A stretch of 64,000 bases of DNA from Allolobophora icterica (lineage: Eukaryota; Annelida; Clitellata; Crassiclitellata; Lumbricidae). A model generated the notes under the pieces. That model saw nothing but the letters and a program-made list of their open reading frames with translations, ran no database searches and was not told where the DNA came from. Location: contig OY744612.1 in assembly GCA_963556255.1 (NCBI GenBank), positions 19,736,068-19,800,067 on the forward strand. Reading direction: 5' to 3'. The position numbers and the translations under genes were made by a program. Below, one piece after another: positions 36,230-49,392 of this stretch (the stretch's first letter is position 1; each line of letters begins with the position of its first letter).

Positions 36230-36684
36230 GGGGTCACCCATAAAGGATGTCCGCAAAATATGACCTACTTTGGACTCTTCCCCTTGTCCGCATTTGTGAT
36301 TTGTCCGCATTTAACCTTACCCTCCCCCTTTGCGGACGTCCGCACGCCAAAGCCAATGAACTAAGAAACCAACATTGTGACTCACGTAATTAATAAGCTA
36401 CCAGTTCTATCTTATTTAAAATATTTCAACGACCATGTTATTCCTTGCAGAGTTTTCAAGCCCACAGTGTATTAAAGTTCTAGTACACGACATGGAGTTT
36501 TAGGCAATCACCTCACTGACCTCTTCGTCTCTCGGGGAAGGTTGAAACAAGGTGTTTAAAAGCAATTAAATTTAGACATTTAGACGCGGACGTGAAGTCT
36601 TCGCTGGTCAAAACCCTTCCCCTTTGTCCGCATTTGAATGACCCCTCCCTCCCCCTCATTGCGGACGTCCTTCATGGATGACCT
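36230..36684. mobile_element. MITE with TGTCCGCATTT repeats
   Basis: Left end GGTCACCCATAAAGGATGTC and right end GACGTCCTTCATGGATGACC are imperfect inverted repeats of about 28 bp including GTCCGCAA. CCTTTGTCCGCATTT-like runs occur inside next to both ends. No ORF, target duplication not clear. Confidence 0.7.
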
Positions 36685-36909
36685 TTGCCAAAACTCGCAG
36701 GTGACAACGTAGGAGGTAACCAAAAGCCACTGAGAGTCTGTCAGTGGAAGGTCCTGTTGGAAGCTTCTGATCCAAGATATTCTGATGCCAAACAATATTG
36801 ACAACTTGTCGAGTAAAAAGTCATGATCATTGATCGACACTGTCGAAAGCCGCTGAGAGGTCATTAAGACTAGCTTCACCCATATCAACTGCTATCAGAA
36901 TGTCGCGAG

Positions 36910-37520
36910 TGTTTAATGCAAAGCAGAGGACCAGACCACCTCCCAGTACACATGGAGAACAAAATGGTTAAGTATGCAGACGATATGTACTTGCTCATCG
37001 GGGCTTCGATGCGGGTCATGGTGTACAAGGAACTGGAGGGTGATGTCTTGCGCCCAGTTGAACAACCTTCGACTCAACCAGGCGAGGTCCAGGGAGATGT
37101 TGGTCGCTCGGACGCAGATGTGCTGACCCTCCTACGTTGCGTCAGGGCGTGCATACAGTGACCTCGATGAATATCCTGGGAGTCACTATAACTGACGATC
37201 TACGTGTATCTACCCACGTCCGTCATGCAGATTCTGGGCGCTTGCTCAGTCTCTCTGTGCCCTGGAATGAGTCGCATGTGCTTCACTCAATCTTCCAACC
37301 CACTATTCGACGACACTATAATCTTCGTCAGAGACCACATGATTTTGTTCTGCCGAACAAAGATGACAGAAATTTCATCCCTCAAGAAGGCAAGAGGTGG
37401 GCGGTGGATGAATGGAGACAGGCGTATGGCAGTCTATCTACCACACATCATCTACTGCTTAGATTCCTTTGTCAATGCTTTTATTTACCAAATGAATGAT
37501 TGTTACAATTATGACTTCAA
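36910..37520 (+). pseudogene. CR1-like LINE, decayed 3' end of reverse transcriptase
   Basis: Frames in turn show KMVKYADDMYLLIGA (the YADD catalytic box), then a stretch overlapping LRLNQARS-like residues, SMNILGVTITDDLRVSTHV, and the C-terminal RRHYNLRQRPHDFVLPNKDDRNFIP region typical of CR1/jockey-type elements. Several frameshifts break it. A piece of the same element (about 37010-37180) is present inverted at 44868-45038, nearly identical. Confidence 0.78.
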
Positions 37521-37654
37521 GGAATGAATATGGAACCTGTTTTTTCTTAAAACAAGGCAGATTCTGTGACATTTCTTTAGTAGGTCATTTTCATTTTATT
37601 AACTGTTTAAAAACAGAAGATTTAAATTTATTGCATGTACATGTATGTTACGTC

Positions 37655-37876
37655 TATTTATTTATTTTATTTATTCCGGATATTTCTATAGCGCCTCTCA
37701 AAGCCTACTACTACTCAGAGGCGCTCCCGACTACATCATTTGATACTGTGCCGGAATTTTCACGCCGAAGCGCCACGAGCAATTGCGAGTGAAGGACTTG
37801 CCCAAGCTCCGTACGCAGCGGCTAGAGTGGGATTCGAACCTGCAACCCTCCGGTCACAAGACGCCGACCTTACCAC
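37655..37876 (-). repeat. tRNA-derived SINE, family A, copy 3
   Basis: Tail (AATA)n on the left, B box GGTTCGAATCCC on the minus strand. The first about 15 bp of the tRNA-like head are missing after CTTACCAC. Confidence 0.85.
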
Positions 37877-38204
37877 ATGTACACTTCAGCATTGACCCTG
37901 AACATTATTCTGTAAGTATATAATTTATGATTCAGTCAGTGAAAGCTCTAGACAACTTTTTCGTACTGATTTTTATGTGTTCCAGGTATAAATTATATGA
38001 AATGTTAATAACTAATGTGCCTGTGTTTATTTCATTAAATGTACTTTGTTGAATAAAGAAGCTAAAATTCTTAGTTGAGTGAAGAAGAAAATAAAGTTAT
38101 CATCAGTTATCAGTCATTACCACACGATCTCAAAAACCATCGTATATTTAGACACTGATGCTGGTAAAGTGCAGGGAAGTTGAACAACACTTAACATGGC
38201 TATT

Positions 38205-38275
38205 ATGGCGTGAATAGGCTGGTGCCCTGCGCTTGGCCTTTGAGTGGCGCTATAGACGTTTGGAGATTATGATTA
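38205..38275 (-). repeat. SINE-like family B fragment
   Basis: 'GAATAGGCTGGTGCCCTGCG', 'AGTGGCGCTATAGACGTTTG'. Confidence 0.55.
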
Positions 38276-39187
<912 letters not shown>

Positions 39188-39639
39188 ATGATCTGCTTGT
39201 ACGCTTTCTTATAACCTTAATTCTCATCCATCTTGGTCATGTCGAAAGATTTGATGACATAATGTGGTCCACTGCAGCATGGTTGTGCACTGCAAAGTTA
39301 TGCAAAATTACCTTTAAAATTAAATAAAATGTATATAAATTGTAAGACACTACAGTACATATTAAATATGATGTTTTATTATATACAAGTAATTGTTTAT
39401 TGCTCAAAAATAATTATTCGTTGATTGTCTTCATAGAACCCGCAATGCATTTGTTATGTAAACACGACGTTATACGCCTTTGTCGCTCCATGGACGAGAT
39501 AACTTGTCCAACGGCGTTACATATTAAGGAGTTTCCTGTCCTTTATATAAAACGTCCTTGGATTCCACACTAACTCTTCCCGTCTGACCTACTGTTCTAT
39601 GAGCCTCCTTCTAATCCCTCGGCAAAACCCACGACAAAA

Positions 39640-40260
39640 TAAACAACAAAACCAACAACCCACGACAAAATAAAAGCACATGACACCAAAAAAAAAACAC
39701 AAACACACGACAAATAAAAACAAACTAACACTACAAAGCATTTAGATTTTGCATTTGTATTCAGTTTAACAACAAAACAAGCAACAACTCAAACAACAAA
39801 CAACAAAATAAACATAAAAGTAAACAACAAAACAGACATGAAAGCAAACAACAAACGACAAAGTAACAAAATAAACAACAAAACAAAGAAGACAAAAACA
39901 CAAAAACTACACAAAGGGCTTACGGGATTCTAAGCCGCGCCAGGGGCCCCCCTGCCTTCACGAGCTTACGGGAGATTAAGCCACGCCAGAGGCTCAGCAG
40001 GGGTGTAGATTTTGATTATTTTGTCTTGATTGTTTTGTTGTCTATTTTGTTACTTTGTCGTTTGTTGTTTGCTTTCGTGTCTGATTTGTCATTTACTTTT
40101 GCGTTTACTTTGTCATTTGTTGTTTTAGTTGTTGCTTATTTTGTCACTAAACTAAACACAAATACAAAAATCTAAATACTTATAAAAAAATATACAAATA
40201 CACTACAAAAAAACTAAAGACAAATAAAAAACGAAAACCAAGCACAAATCGAACACCAAT
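39640..40260. repeat. Foldback repeat, AACAAACAAC-rich arms
   Basis: Left arm (about 39779-39900, '...GCAAACAACAAACGACAAAG...') is the approximate reverse complement of the right arm (about 40010-40150, '...CTTTGTCGTTTGTTGTTTGC...'). Between the arms, two direct copies of 'GCTTACGGGA(T)..TAAGCC.CGCCAG.GG' lie about 55 bp apart. No ORF. Confidence 0.7.
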
Positions 40261-41504
40261 CCCGACAATACAGAGCAACCATCCTAACACCCATCCTTCT
40301 CAAGCAGGAATCTTGCGGCCAGAAGATCCAAAGGCACCTATCAAAACACAGTAAAATAATGAAGGTTATTATTATTACACATTATGACAAAATAGTAGCA
40401 TGAAATGAAAGAAAAATTCAAGTCCTTTTTCTGGGGCGCGCCCTGTTGGTCGGCATCACACTGACATACATCAAGAAGTTTTATGTTCCAGTCTTAAGTC
40501 GACCAGGTCTGCGATCGTTGCGCTCATCTGCATGGGGAGATATGCACGTGCCTCGCATCCATACGTAAACTCAAGCTTATTGTTTCTTATCATGACTAGG
40601 ATCTTCCTCTAGGAACAGTCTTCAGCTTTACATACGTGCTGTTGCGTTTAGCTCTGTTCAGTAAACAATTAAAAAATGTATTAAAATGCACTTTAAAATC
40701 TAGATGAGTAAGATAGTCATTCGTGCAGCGCCTTTGTGAAGTAGCCGACTTAAAAGGTGCTATATTAAGTGGCTTGATACAAGAAAACAAACATACATAC
40801 ATATATACAAGCAATTCTGTTAAGTACTGATATAATTATAATTGAAAATTTATATAGCATCGTTTCATAAGGGCCTATATTATTATTATTATTATTATTA
40901 AGTAGTAACTTCTATCGCACTGGCATGTAATGCACCAGGCATCAACCGATGGGACATCAAAACCTTTATGTAGGACATTATGAGCCCCACATAGTAATAC
41001 ATGTAATGTCATATTCTCACTCTAACTTATTTTACCAAATGACAAGTGATGTTGATGGGCAGTGAAGTAAATGTGTTCACTGGAGTTTTAGCTGTTTACA
41101 TTTGCCATGTAAACATAAATATGAGATAAATGGAAAGTAATAGTTACAGCATAATGTGGTTTATTCTACATGAACTTTAATGCTTAGTTTTAACTTCATG
41201 CTAAAAAAATGGCAGAAGTTACATGATCACTGGTATTTCTCAGTCTAAATTATTTCTAAGCTTTTATTGTATGTTACATAGGCATATAAAAGCACATCCG
41301 TAAAACCAGTAATTTAAAAAAAATTAATAACACTGTTCAGTTCAAAATTTACAATGATTACCAACACTCTGGCCAGTAGTTTAAATTCTTGTGAATCTAA
41401 ACACATCTTATCGCACAGCCTGGCAAAATCAAAAGACTGTGACATTCCAAGATCTTAAAAATTTTAATATAAGAATATCTTAAACAAACGACCAAGAGAA
41501 GAGA

Positions 41505-41740
41505 ACAGTTTACCTCCGTGGAGTTCATTCTCCGGACTTGGAATGGGACTTAAAGAATCAGTCTGTTTGATTGGACTGTCTGAGGCAAGCTTTTTGGTTG
41601 AACTTTGAGCTGGGCTTTTGGAGGAAGGATCTTTTGTTGCACTTGCAGTTGGATCCTTTGAGGCTCCATCTTTTAAGCATGACTTTTGGCTGAACTTTAT
41701 ATAGAAACCTTTATGCGATTGTCAGCGGCGGAAGTTTTGT
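41505..41740 (-). CDS. Possible exon, Ser/Thr/KDP-rich, unidentified protein
   Basis: Minus-strand frame open from about 41700 to 41511 reads ...GASKDPTASATKDPSSKSP..., then ...SDSPIKQTDSLSPIPSPENELHGG. It ends at a fair donor, GGAG|GTAAAC (about 41510). Composition (Ser, Thr, Lys, Asp, Pro) suggests a disordered or linker region. The 5' end may be an AG after TATATAAAG near 41700. The same sequence, diverged, lies at 41812-42075, where KDP motifs recur but a stop interrupts. I do not recognise the protein. The alternative is a non-coding tandem duplication that happens to be open. Confidence 0.35.
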
Positions 41741-41799
41741 GCTCATCTGCTTTGCGTTACATGGAGATGAAAGATACCTCTTTTTTATTTTTGTTTCGT

Positions 41800-42370
41800 T
41801 TTTCCGGACTTGAAATGAGACTTAAAGAGTCAGTCGTTTGATGGACCGAGGGAAGATTTTGGTTCAACTTTGAGCTGGGCTGTTGGAGGAAGGATCTTTT
41901 GTTGTACTTGCAGTCGGATCCTTTGAAGCTTGATCCTTTGAGGCATGACTTTTGGCTGAATTTGAGGTTGGTGGATCTTTTGAAGTAAGATCTATTGCTA
42001 GAATTATGTTTGGATCCTTTGAAGCACCATATGAACTAGTGGCTGGATCTTTGGGACCATGATCGCTGACTGGACTTTCTTTGTGTGATTGTCAGCGGCA
42101 GAGATTCTGTGTTCGTCTGCTTTGCACTGTATGCTTTCAGATCTGAGCAGATCTGAAATCCATGTCTTTTTTTATTTTATTTTATTTTTTTTCGCTTTTG
42201 GTCGTTTCTTCTGCCTCTTTGGCATAATAGAAGTGGTTCATGACCGATGGCTGGACCTTCTACAGAAACCCTCGTATGATTGTCAATGGCAGAGGTTCTG
42301 TGTTCATCTGCTTTGCATTGTATGCTCTCAGATCTGAACAGATGTTGCAGGCTCCTACCATCAACAAAAT
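41800..42370 (-). repeat. Diverged tandem copies of the preceding segment
   Basis: Blocks 'TTTTCCGGACTTG.AATG', 'GGAGGAAGGATCTTTTGTTG', 'TGATTGTCAGCGGCAGAG' and 'TTCATCTGCTTTGCATTGTA' occur at about 41530-41770, 41800-42150 and (partial) 42235-42345. The middle copy reads on the minus strand as VSDHGPKDPATSSYGASKDP..., so the KDP unit is expanded there. Confidence 0.6.
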
Positions 42371-42846
42371 CACACCACAATAATACCATCACAAATGCCA
42401 TCAATTCACCAATTTTAAATTGACATTATAAAATTTAGAAAATCGATTTAAGATTAATTCAACATCAGTGTGTCACCCAATCAGTTAATTTCTAATCTCA
42501 GTTCAGCTGAGGGTCATAATTATACAGGCAAGTTATTTTTAATCTGCAAACAGGTAAGGTAAGGCAAATGTAAATTTAAATGTAAATTTAATGCAAACTT
42601 TACATGGTGCACTTCATCAAGTTTAGCATATTGGCAGCTATTCCTTGGGATATTTTAAAGTTAATCATCCTTTGGTAGTAATTTAAAACTTAAGAGATTC
42701 CCTTAAAATTTCCCAATAAGATTGAAACTCTTTTGACTACGTGCTATCTGCTATCATTGCCACTGCAACTGTAGCTGTTGTGTGAAGGGAAAAATGAAAT
42801 GAGAAGCAAAGAAACAAGGTGAATTACTTAAAAGCCACCTACCTAG

Positions 42847-43016
42847 AACACAGTTTCAGAGCAGTGCTGCCATCTGGCAGATGAATAGTTAACTCTTGAT
42901 CCTCTGGTGACGATGCTGTAGTTGCTGCTGCTGAAGGTCCATTCATTTCGTCTGGTTCCTGAGCAGCAGTCAGTGAACATGGAATCGGAGGAGCTGTGCA
43001 CCAGCCAAACGCAATT
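42847..43016 (-). CDS. Possible internal exon of an unidentified gene
   Basis: Minus strand: acceptor CTACACAG|GAATTGCG and donor TTCTAG|GTAGGTGG bound an open frame of about 57 residues: GIAFGWCTAPPIPCSLTAA..., an Ala/Ser/Thr-rich middle, and ...ELTIHLPDGSTALKLCSR. Both splice sites are good matches. No domain recognised. It lies upstream of the KDP-rich segment on the same strand, so the two may be one gene; reading-frame phase between them could not be settled. Confidence 0.42.
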
Positions 43017-43099
43017 CCTGTGTAGAGATTTTCGATCATTATTATTCTACACTTAGCTACGTCATACACTGTGATACACGGCCTGCTTCTGTCAATCTT

Positions 43100-44030
43100 C
43101 ACTCACATACAGTACATGTAGTGTATGAATTTGAAAACACAGGCTGTTAATGCTTAAACCATGCAGTGTTAAAATGTTTTTGCTGACAGTGTTCAATGTT
43201 CATTGTGGAAAAATAGTTGCATATTGGTGATTTTTTTAGTTAAACTTTTTAGTTAGCAACTAAAAATGTTTAGTTAAACTATGGTTTTAACTAAACTAAT
43301 TTTTTTAGTTAAACTTCATCCTTAACTAAAAACTTTTAGTTAAACTAACAGTTGGCACCTTTTCAGTTAACTATTGCCCATCACTGGATTTTCCTTAGAA
43401 GCAACTATCATCTGGTGCTCTGTGCATCATGAAAACGGCGCTAGAAAAGTTAGCCCTATATTAGATAATTAGACCTTTTACCTAGGCCTATCCTGGGACC
43501 ATATTAGTCCTAGGTCTATCCTATATATACCTTATTCAATTTGTTATTAAATGAAATTTTCAATTCTTACGTTTAATTTCGACTTCTGCCTGCTTTGATG
43601 TTCTGTTCGAGGTTTTAATTCGTGTTGATAAGCCAGTTATTCATCGCTTTGCGATTCCTGGATTTAACAATTCTTAGTCGAACCTGAGACTAATATTAGT
43701 CCCAGGTCGAACTTCGATGGAATTTGAACATTTTTATGCTCAACGTTTTCGATGATTTCTGGTCGAAATGACAATTTCTTCGCACCATCGAGTCTTTGTC
43801 GATTTGCGTCTTCAAAAATGCAGTTTTTCGTCGAATTTCGATTTTTTAAATGACATTTTCGGTAAATTTCTGTTGGAAATGTCTCGTCTGATCTCTTCCA
43901 AGGCGAGCTATCAGATGTTTATGACGTCATCTGAGCAATAATCGCAAATGACGTCTTTATTGTATATACGATTGTACGTCGTTTTATTCTTCAAGTAAGT
44001 AAGTAACTTACCGGCCATGGCACATTCTGG
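43100..44030. other. No gene; TTTAGTTAAACT repeats
   Basis: 43225-43375 holds many AGTTAAAC / GTTTAACT runs in both orientations. The rest is AT-rich with several 'TCGAATTTCGAT'-like motifs. Confidence 0.45.
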
Positions 44031-44039
44031 CCTACTATG

Positions 44040-44667
44040 CAGTGGCGGCGATCTTGTCTGAGAGGTGGGGGGGGGGGACAAAGTCGGCCATGGTCACCGA
44101 AGATAATTTTATTCTCCCCCAAAAAATTTCTTACTACAAATTCATATCCAAAAAATTTCCATTTCATCTCCTTAAAAAGTTGATGACCTTTTTTTATAGT
44201 CTTTCACCTCTTTTACAACTTTTTTTAACAGTCAACAAACACAAAATTTTTGGTCCGTAGACTTTTTCTGCATTTTTTAGTCATTCACCTCTTTTTACTA
44301 CCGGTACTTTTTTCGGGTCTTCCACTCCCAACAACAATGTCATAGGCCTAATGTCATTTCTTAGAAATTCGTCTACAACGTTTATTACCTTTCTTTTAAA
44401 ATTCTTCCCCAAATAATATTAACACTTTTTTAAAACCAATTTCTTCTTCTTTCTTTGAATTTTCGGGGGACACTTCTGCTCAAAAATTGAGTTTTTACCT
44501 CATCTGGTCAAAAAAGGCAGTGAAAACCCTCACGCACAATTACATTTCTTCGCCTTTTTGGGGGTTTCTTCAAAAAGTGGGGGGACACAAATATGTATAT
44601 GGTGTGTCCCCCCACTCTTAAAGGTGGGGGACATGTCCCCCCCCGTCCCCCGTGATCGCCGCCCATG
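44040..44667. mobile_element. hAT-like non-autonomous element, 628 bp
   Basis: Ends CAGTGGCGGCGATC and GATCGCCGCCCATG are inverted repeats with two mismatches. Perfect 8-bp target duplication CTACTATG at 44032-44039 and 44668-44675. G-rich and C-rich runs (GGTGGGGGGGGGGGAC; GTCCCCCCCC) lie next to the ends. No coding capacity. Its ends resemble those of the element at 52418. Confidence 0.88.
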
Positions 44668-44867
44668 CTACTATGTATTTCTTCTACTATAGGCCTACGT
44701 TCAAGAGAATCTTTGCTAGACGTATTATCGTCTCCTAGCGTAGTAATAGCACGCGCCCTTAACGATTTGAAAATGGTCTGCTTGCAACGCAAATCACGTG
44801 TACCCATAGGCGTAATATTCGGGAGATACGATAGGTACCCATACCCTACTTTTTGATTGGAAGGTGA

Positions 44868-45038
44868 CTCCCAGGATATTCATCGAGGTCACTGTATGCA
44901 CGCACTGACGCAACGTAGGAGGGTCAGCACATATGCGTCCGAGCGACCATCTCCCTGGACCTCGCCTGGTTGAGTCGAAGGTTGTTCAACTGGGCGCAAG
45001 ACATCACCCTCCAGTTCCTTGTACACCATGACCCGCAA
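44868..45038 (-). pseudogene. CR1-like LINE fragment, inverted
   Basis: Nearly identical, reversed, to about 37010-37185: GTCACTGTATGCACGC..., 'GGACCTCGCCTGGTTGAGTC', 'ACATCACCCTCCAGTTCCTT'. Too short to encode a domain. Confidence 0.8.
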
Positions 45039-47040
45039 AAGTGTACGTACGCAAAATAAATTTCTAATTATGACGTCCACATTAGCCTATTTATAACTCT
45101 GTATTGTCCGATGGCATTTTATTACATTACGGTATATAAAAGCCATGTGCAGTTATTCTGTGCTGTGAACGAGACACCTATAATTTGTCTATAGGCTATT
45201 GGCCCTTACTCATCCTTCAATCTGGCCTAAAGTGCAGACTTTCGAGACACTTTCTGCAGCTGGTCTTCGGGGGCGGGGGGGGGGGTTGCGTCAAGTGTAC
45301 GTACGCGGGGGGTGTGGAAGAAAGTACGCTTGCGAACAGGGGAGGGGGTCCAATTTTCCCGGATTTTTGCGTACGTAATATATGGATGGCCCCTAACCAC
45401 TACGGTTTTGACAAAGCCAGGTAATAATGTCCATCGGAAGACATGTCCACGCCAGAGCGCCATCTAGTGTATGTATGCGAAACGTCTGCTGGTGTGTATC
45501 GTTGGAACTCTTGAAATATGGCAGAACACGGTCGCAGCTACTGACTGGTCAGTTGGAAACTGAAACAAGAGCGAAAGGAAGCGGGCGTACGCACCGATGT
45601 CGGTAGAGTAACTGGAGAATAGCAGTAAAGGCATGGAAGGTAGAGGAAGAACGGGTTGCAGTGGGAGATTTCTCCAATGGGATATTTTGCCGAACAAGCA
45701 CACAGGTGTTCTTCTGCACGAGATAAGCCAACTCTATGGCAGATCTTACTTAAGCAAATCAACAACAAAAGTCAAGTGGATTTATCATTGTGTACTGTAT
45801 TTACAAAGATTCTGTCAAGTATCAAGTTCAGTCCAAAGAATGTATGAACACCAGCAAGTTCCACTTACACACATTGAATTCCGCTACACACCAATTCCGT
45901 TCCACATGCTTCATATTCAATTCCGCAACACACTAAACCTGTTACACATTCAATTCCGTTACACATTCAACTTTGCAACACAAACCAACTGACATTACAC
46001 AATCAGTCTCCTTACTCATTCAATTTCACTCACATGTTCAACTTCATTACATGTTCAATTCCATTCAGCAAATTTACATATAACTCAGTAAATTCTGCTT
46101 CAGTTTCATTATAAGCCACACTTTCAGCTCATGCAGTGTTATCACAAATCCTCTACAATGTTAATTCAATACACATGGGACCTCCTTATAAATTATAACA
46201 CACATTGTTATTACACAAATCCTGATTAACATGGCCCTAGCAGATCCCAATGCAAACCAAAGCAGACATTTTAATGCAACCTAACTAAAGCACACCATTA
46301 TGTGTGGCTTCAGTGTTGTAAAAGGAGGTCCCAAAGTATCTAGATTACGAATGCCCTGTTTACAAAATCCTCGATCTCCTAAAACTTGGTTTCTCGCGGC
46401 TCTCACTGATCACATCCATTTATCAAATCTGCATCACATAGAACTCATAAAACCACCAAATACAAAACAGCTTAAATTCGTCACAACTAAAGCCTTCTAT
46501 CAATGTAAAATTAAAATTAAATTTAAGTTTTATCTTCTTTATCCACGTTAAATATATCCCAACTGTTAGATATGTACTTATGGCTCAATATCTTTCTTAA
46601 AATCATAGCTGTTTTGTCAACTGTTCAACCCCTTAAAAGCTAACATATATCAAACTATATGTCAATTAAATCCTCAATCTTCGTAAACCGAATTAGTAAA
46701 CAATTAATGCAGTATCCTCATCATCAACTATATTATTTAACTGAACCTTAACTTTTCTTAGACGCGTAATTTACTAATTTATGCATCAAATGTTAAATCA
46801 TGTATAACCATTAAACTTCAACTATTAAACTCTAAATTCTCTAAAGTTAAACTAAATCAAACCTCAATCCCTTAATCTCAGCTGCAAAATGCAGGCTTGC
46901 CAGTTGTCAATTAGTGCAGAATAAATACTACCACTTGCCAATTACCTTAACAAACATTTCCACCACTTTGCCATTTGCCATGTAATATTCGCCAAGACCA
47001 GCCTGAAGTCAGTTGTCTTTGGCTTGGTTTCCAACAGACA
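45039..47040. other. No gene seen
   Basis: Contains a GGGGGCGGGGGG run near 45270 and, at 45870-46070, a loose tandem of 'CATTCAATTCCG(T/C)..ACACA' units (about 20-25 bp). No exon recognised. Confidence 0.4.
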
Positions 47041-48160
47041 CACCAAGAACAAATAAATGTAATCAAACATTTATATAGCGCCGCTCAAACTGCAACACAA
47101 ACCAGAGGCGCTCTCTGCACTAGCCTATAATTATGATGCTAACATCAATAAATACATACATAATTGCCACAACTTCTCGCATTCAATCACAAGGACTATC
47201 TGCTACAGATGGGATCTCCATCTTAGACTATGTTGACAGGAAGTCTTAGCTGTCCCAAGCCAGGATAAAGACGGAGCATGCTGCGGTCAGGTTGCAACCA
47301 ACCCAGGCAACAACCGTAGCAACAGAAACAAAATAAGCGTTGCACATGACCGTCTTGTTCTATCGTGGTTTCAGTGGTGCTATATAATTCTCCAATAACC
47401 ATTACTATGAGCATACTGACAAAAGAAGGACTAAGCACTAAGTAAGTTAATACAATGGGAAACCATTGGTACACACACGCACACATACACAAGCAGACGA
47501 ACAAAAGCATGAAAATATCATTATTACGAGTAGCAACAATAAATGTAATAATAATCTTACGAGAAGATGAACTTTTTTGTGCTAAATCTGAGAACTAACT
47601 ATGGGAATAACGGTGACGGTTGGTGAACGGTGTTTCTTAGCCCTGGCGTACGAAGATGGCTGGTCCGTACTTTTTGACAACGCCTGGATCATCCCAAAGA
47701 TAGTTTACGGCAGTGTATATATTTAGTGCTGCTGACTGCTGTAGGGACTCTAGTCGCACTGATATCTTTGAAAAGATTTCTGCCACGGTGGGCATTATAA
47801 ACTCTGACCGCAGAGTTTATAGCACTGCATATTAATCACTTGTACAAACCCTAATTACAATTATTTTACAATCTAATATTCATAATTACGTGGCTGGTGA
47901 TCCAAACAACGCTTGTATTGTTTGTTCTGGCAACGTTCCTAAAACTACATCCATATTAAATGATCTGAAATATTGGATAACACAACAACAAAACGAACGA
48001 TGATAAAATAATTGTAAACCGTCAACCTGGGGAGGGCCAGTCGGTGTGTGGAACCACGCACTGAGCTCATCCTCGGTGCAAAACGGACGATGGGTCAGAA
48101 TGCAGCATCTTCTGCTGCCCACTGTGTATTGTGCATGGTGTGTTTATTACTACCAGGTGT
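47041..48160. other. SINE tail fragment, otherwise nothing seen
   Basis: 47062-47122 carries 'TTTATATAGCGCCGCTC' and 'CAGAGGCGCTCTC' like family A. No exon recognised in the rest. Confidence 0.4.
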
Positions 48161-48164
48161 ACTT

Positions 48165-48295
48165 GCAATTGTAAACTCCAAATCTCTCAAGTGTTACTTT
48201 TAAGCTCTAATTCAGGGCACCATCTATTCACGATCACTATTGTACTGTGTCAAGTCAGAGGGGTTGTCCAGAGTTGTGACAGACCTTCAATCACA
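48165..48295 (+). repeat. SINE-like repeat, family B
   Basis: 'AAACTCCAAATCTCTCAAGT', 'CACCATCTATTCACGATC', 'AAGTCAGAGGGGTTGTCCAG'. Confidence 0.55.
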
Positions 48296-48389
48296 CAGGT
48301 TTATTCATCTACGACACACATACCTCTCAAACACATATATCCAGTCAAATAATAATTATAACGATGATTCTTCATAATAATAACTGAAC

Positions 48390-48395
<6 letters not shown>

Positions 48396-48425
<30 letters not shown>

Positions 48426-49140
48426 GAGGCCGTTCCAGATGATTTACTTATTTTAATTAATATTTAAGTCCCCGAGGGCTCATATGTACTTTGGGGCAAA
48501 AAAAAAATAATAATAATAATTTAGAATAATGCTTGTAATCAATCACTCCACTGCACCAAGCCATAACAAGAACCAAATTAAAAGTAACAATAATATTTAA
48601 ACAATAATAATAATTCCTTTAATAAATCATTTCACCTGCATATGTTCAACATTTCATGACCAACATCTTCCCACAAATCAACACCGTACTATCAACAACT
48701 CACAGTCCATTGAAACCAGTTACCAATCACAACTTTAGGTTCTATTAATCTACACGTCTGCCTATACACTAGAACCTTGATATAATACATCTCCCTACGT
48801 GGAAGATTCTTATTTAAACCAAGCATCAAAGCCAGTTTCCCTTCGTTGGGTTTTTATTTTCCATATTTTTTCTCAAAGCCTTAAAATGGACTTTTCTAAT
48901 TCTTTGACCAAGACAACAAACTACATGTACTCATAGATTAGGCAAAGAACATATTGGCCACATTCATTTACATCTCATCACATTCACTTCAGTACAAGTT
49001 CAGACACTATGTGCCTTAACATTGATGTTTTTGATAAAGTCCATACAATAAGTAGAGTAATGTAATGCCACTTTTGACAGTAGTGTCTGGTACTAATAGA
49101 CACTGTTGTAACCAAAGTACACTGGTGTACAGTTTTCTTT
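48396..49140. other. Short AAT array, otherwise no gene
   Basis: (AAT)n at 48391-48421. The rest is AT-rich and unremarkable. Confidence 0.4.
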
Positions 49141-49141
49141 T

Positions 49142-49392
49142 GTATGATTAAATACTCTTTCACAATGCAAGCCCCTTACAATGGAATTTCCAATTCTTGG
49201 TTAAAGGACACACTTGAAATTAATGTCCAGTAAAAACATATATTAACTGTGGTTGGAATAGCCTATTGTGGTCCTAGGACGGCTATGATAACGTATTTAC
49301 AACCAGTTAGTGTATGGCCTACTTCAGTCTGACTGTAAGAGTCAAATGCCATTGTAAGGGGCTTGCACTGTGAAAGAGTATTTAATCATACA
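49142..49392. repeat. Inverted repeat with 43-bp arms
   Basis: GTATGATTAAATACTCTTTC... at 49142-49184 is the reverse complement of 49350-49392 with one mismatch. 'AGTGTATGGCCTACTTCAGT' is also repeated directly at 49308 and 49404. Possible MITE remnant. Confidence 0.75.
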
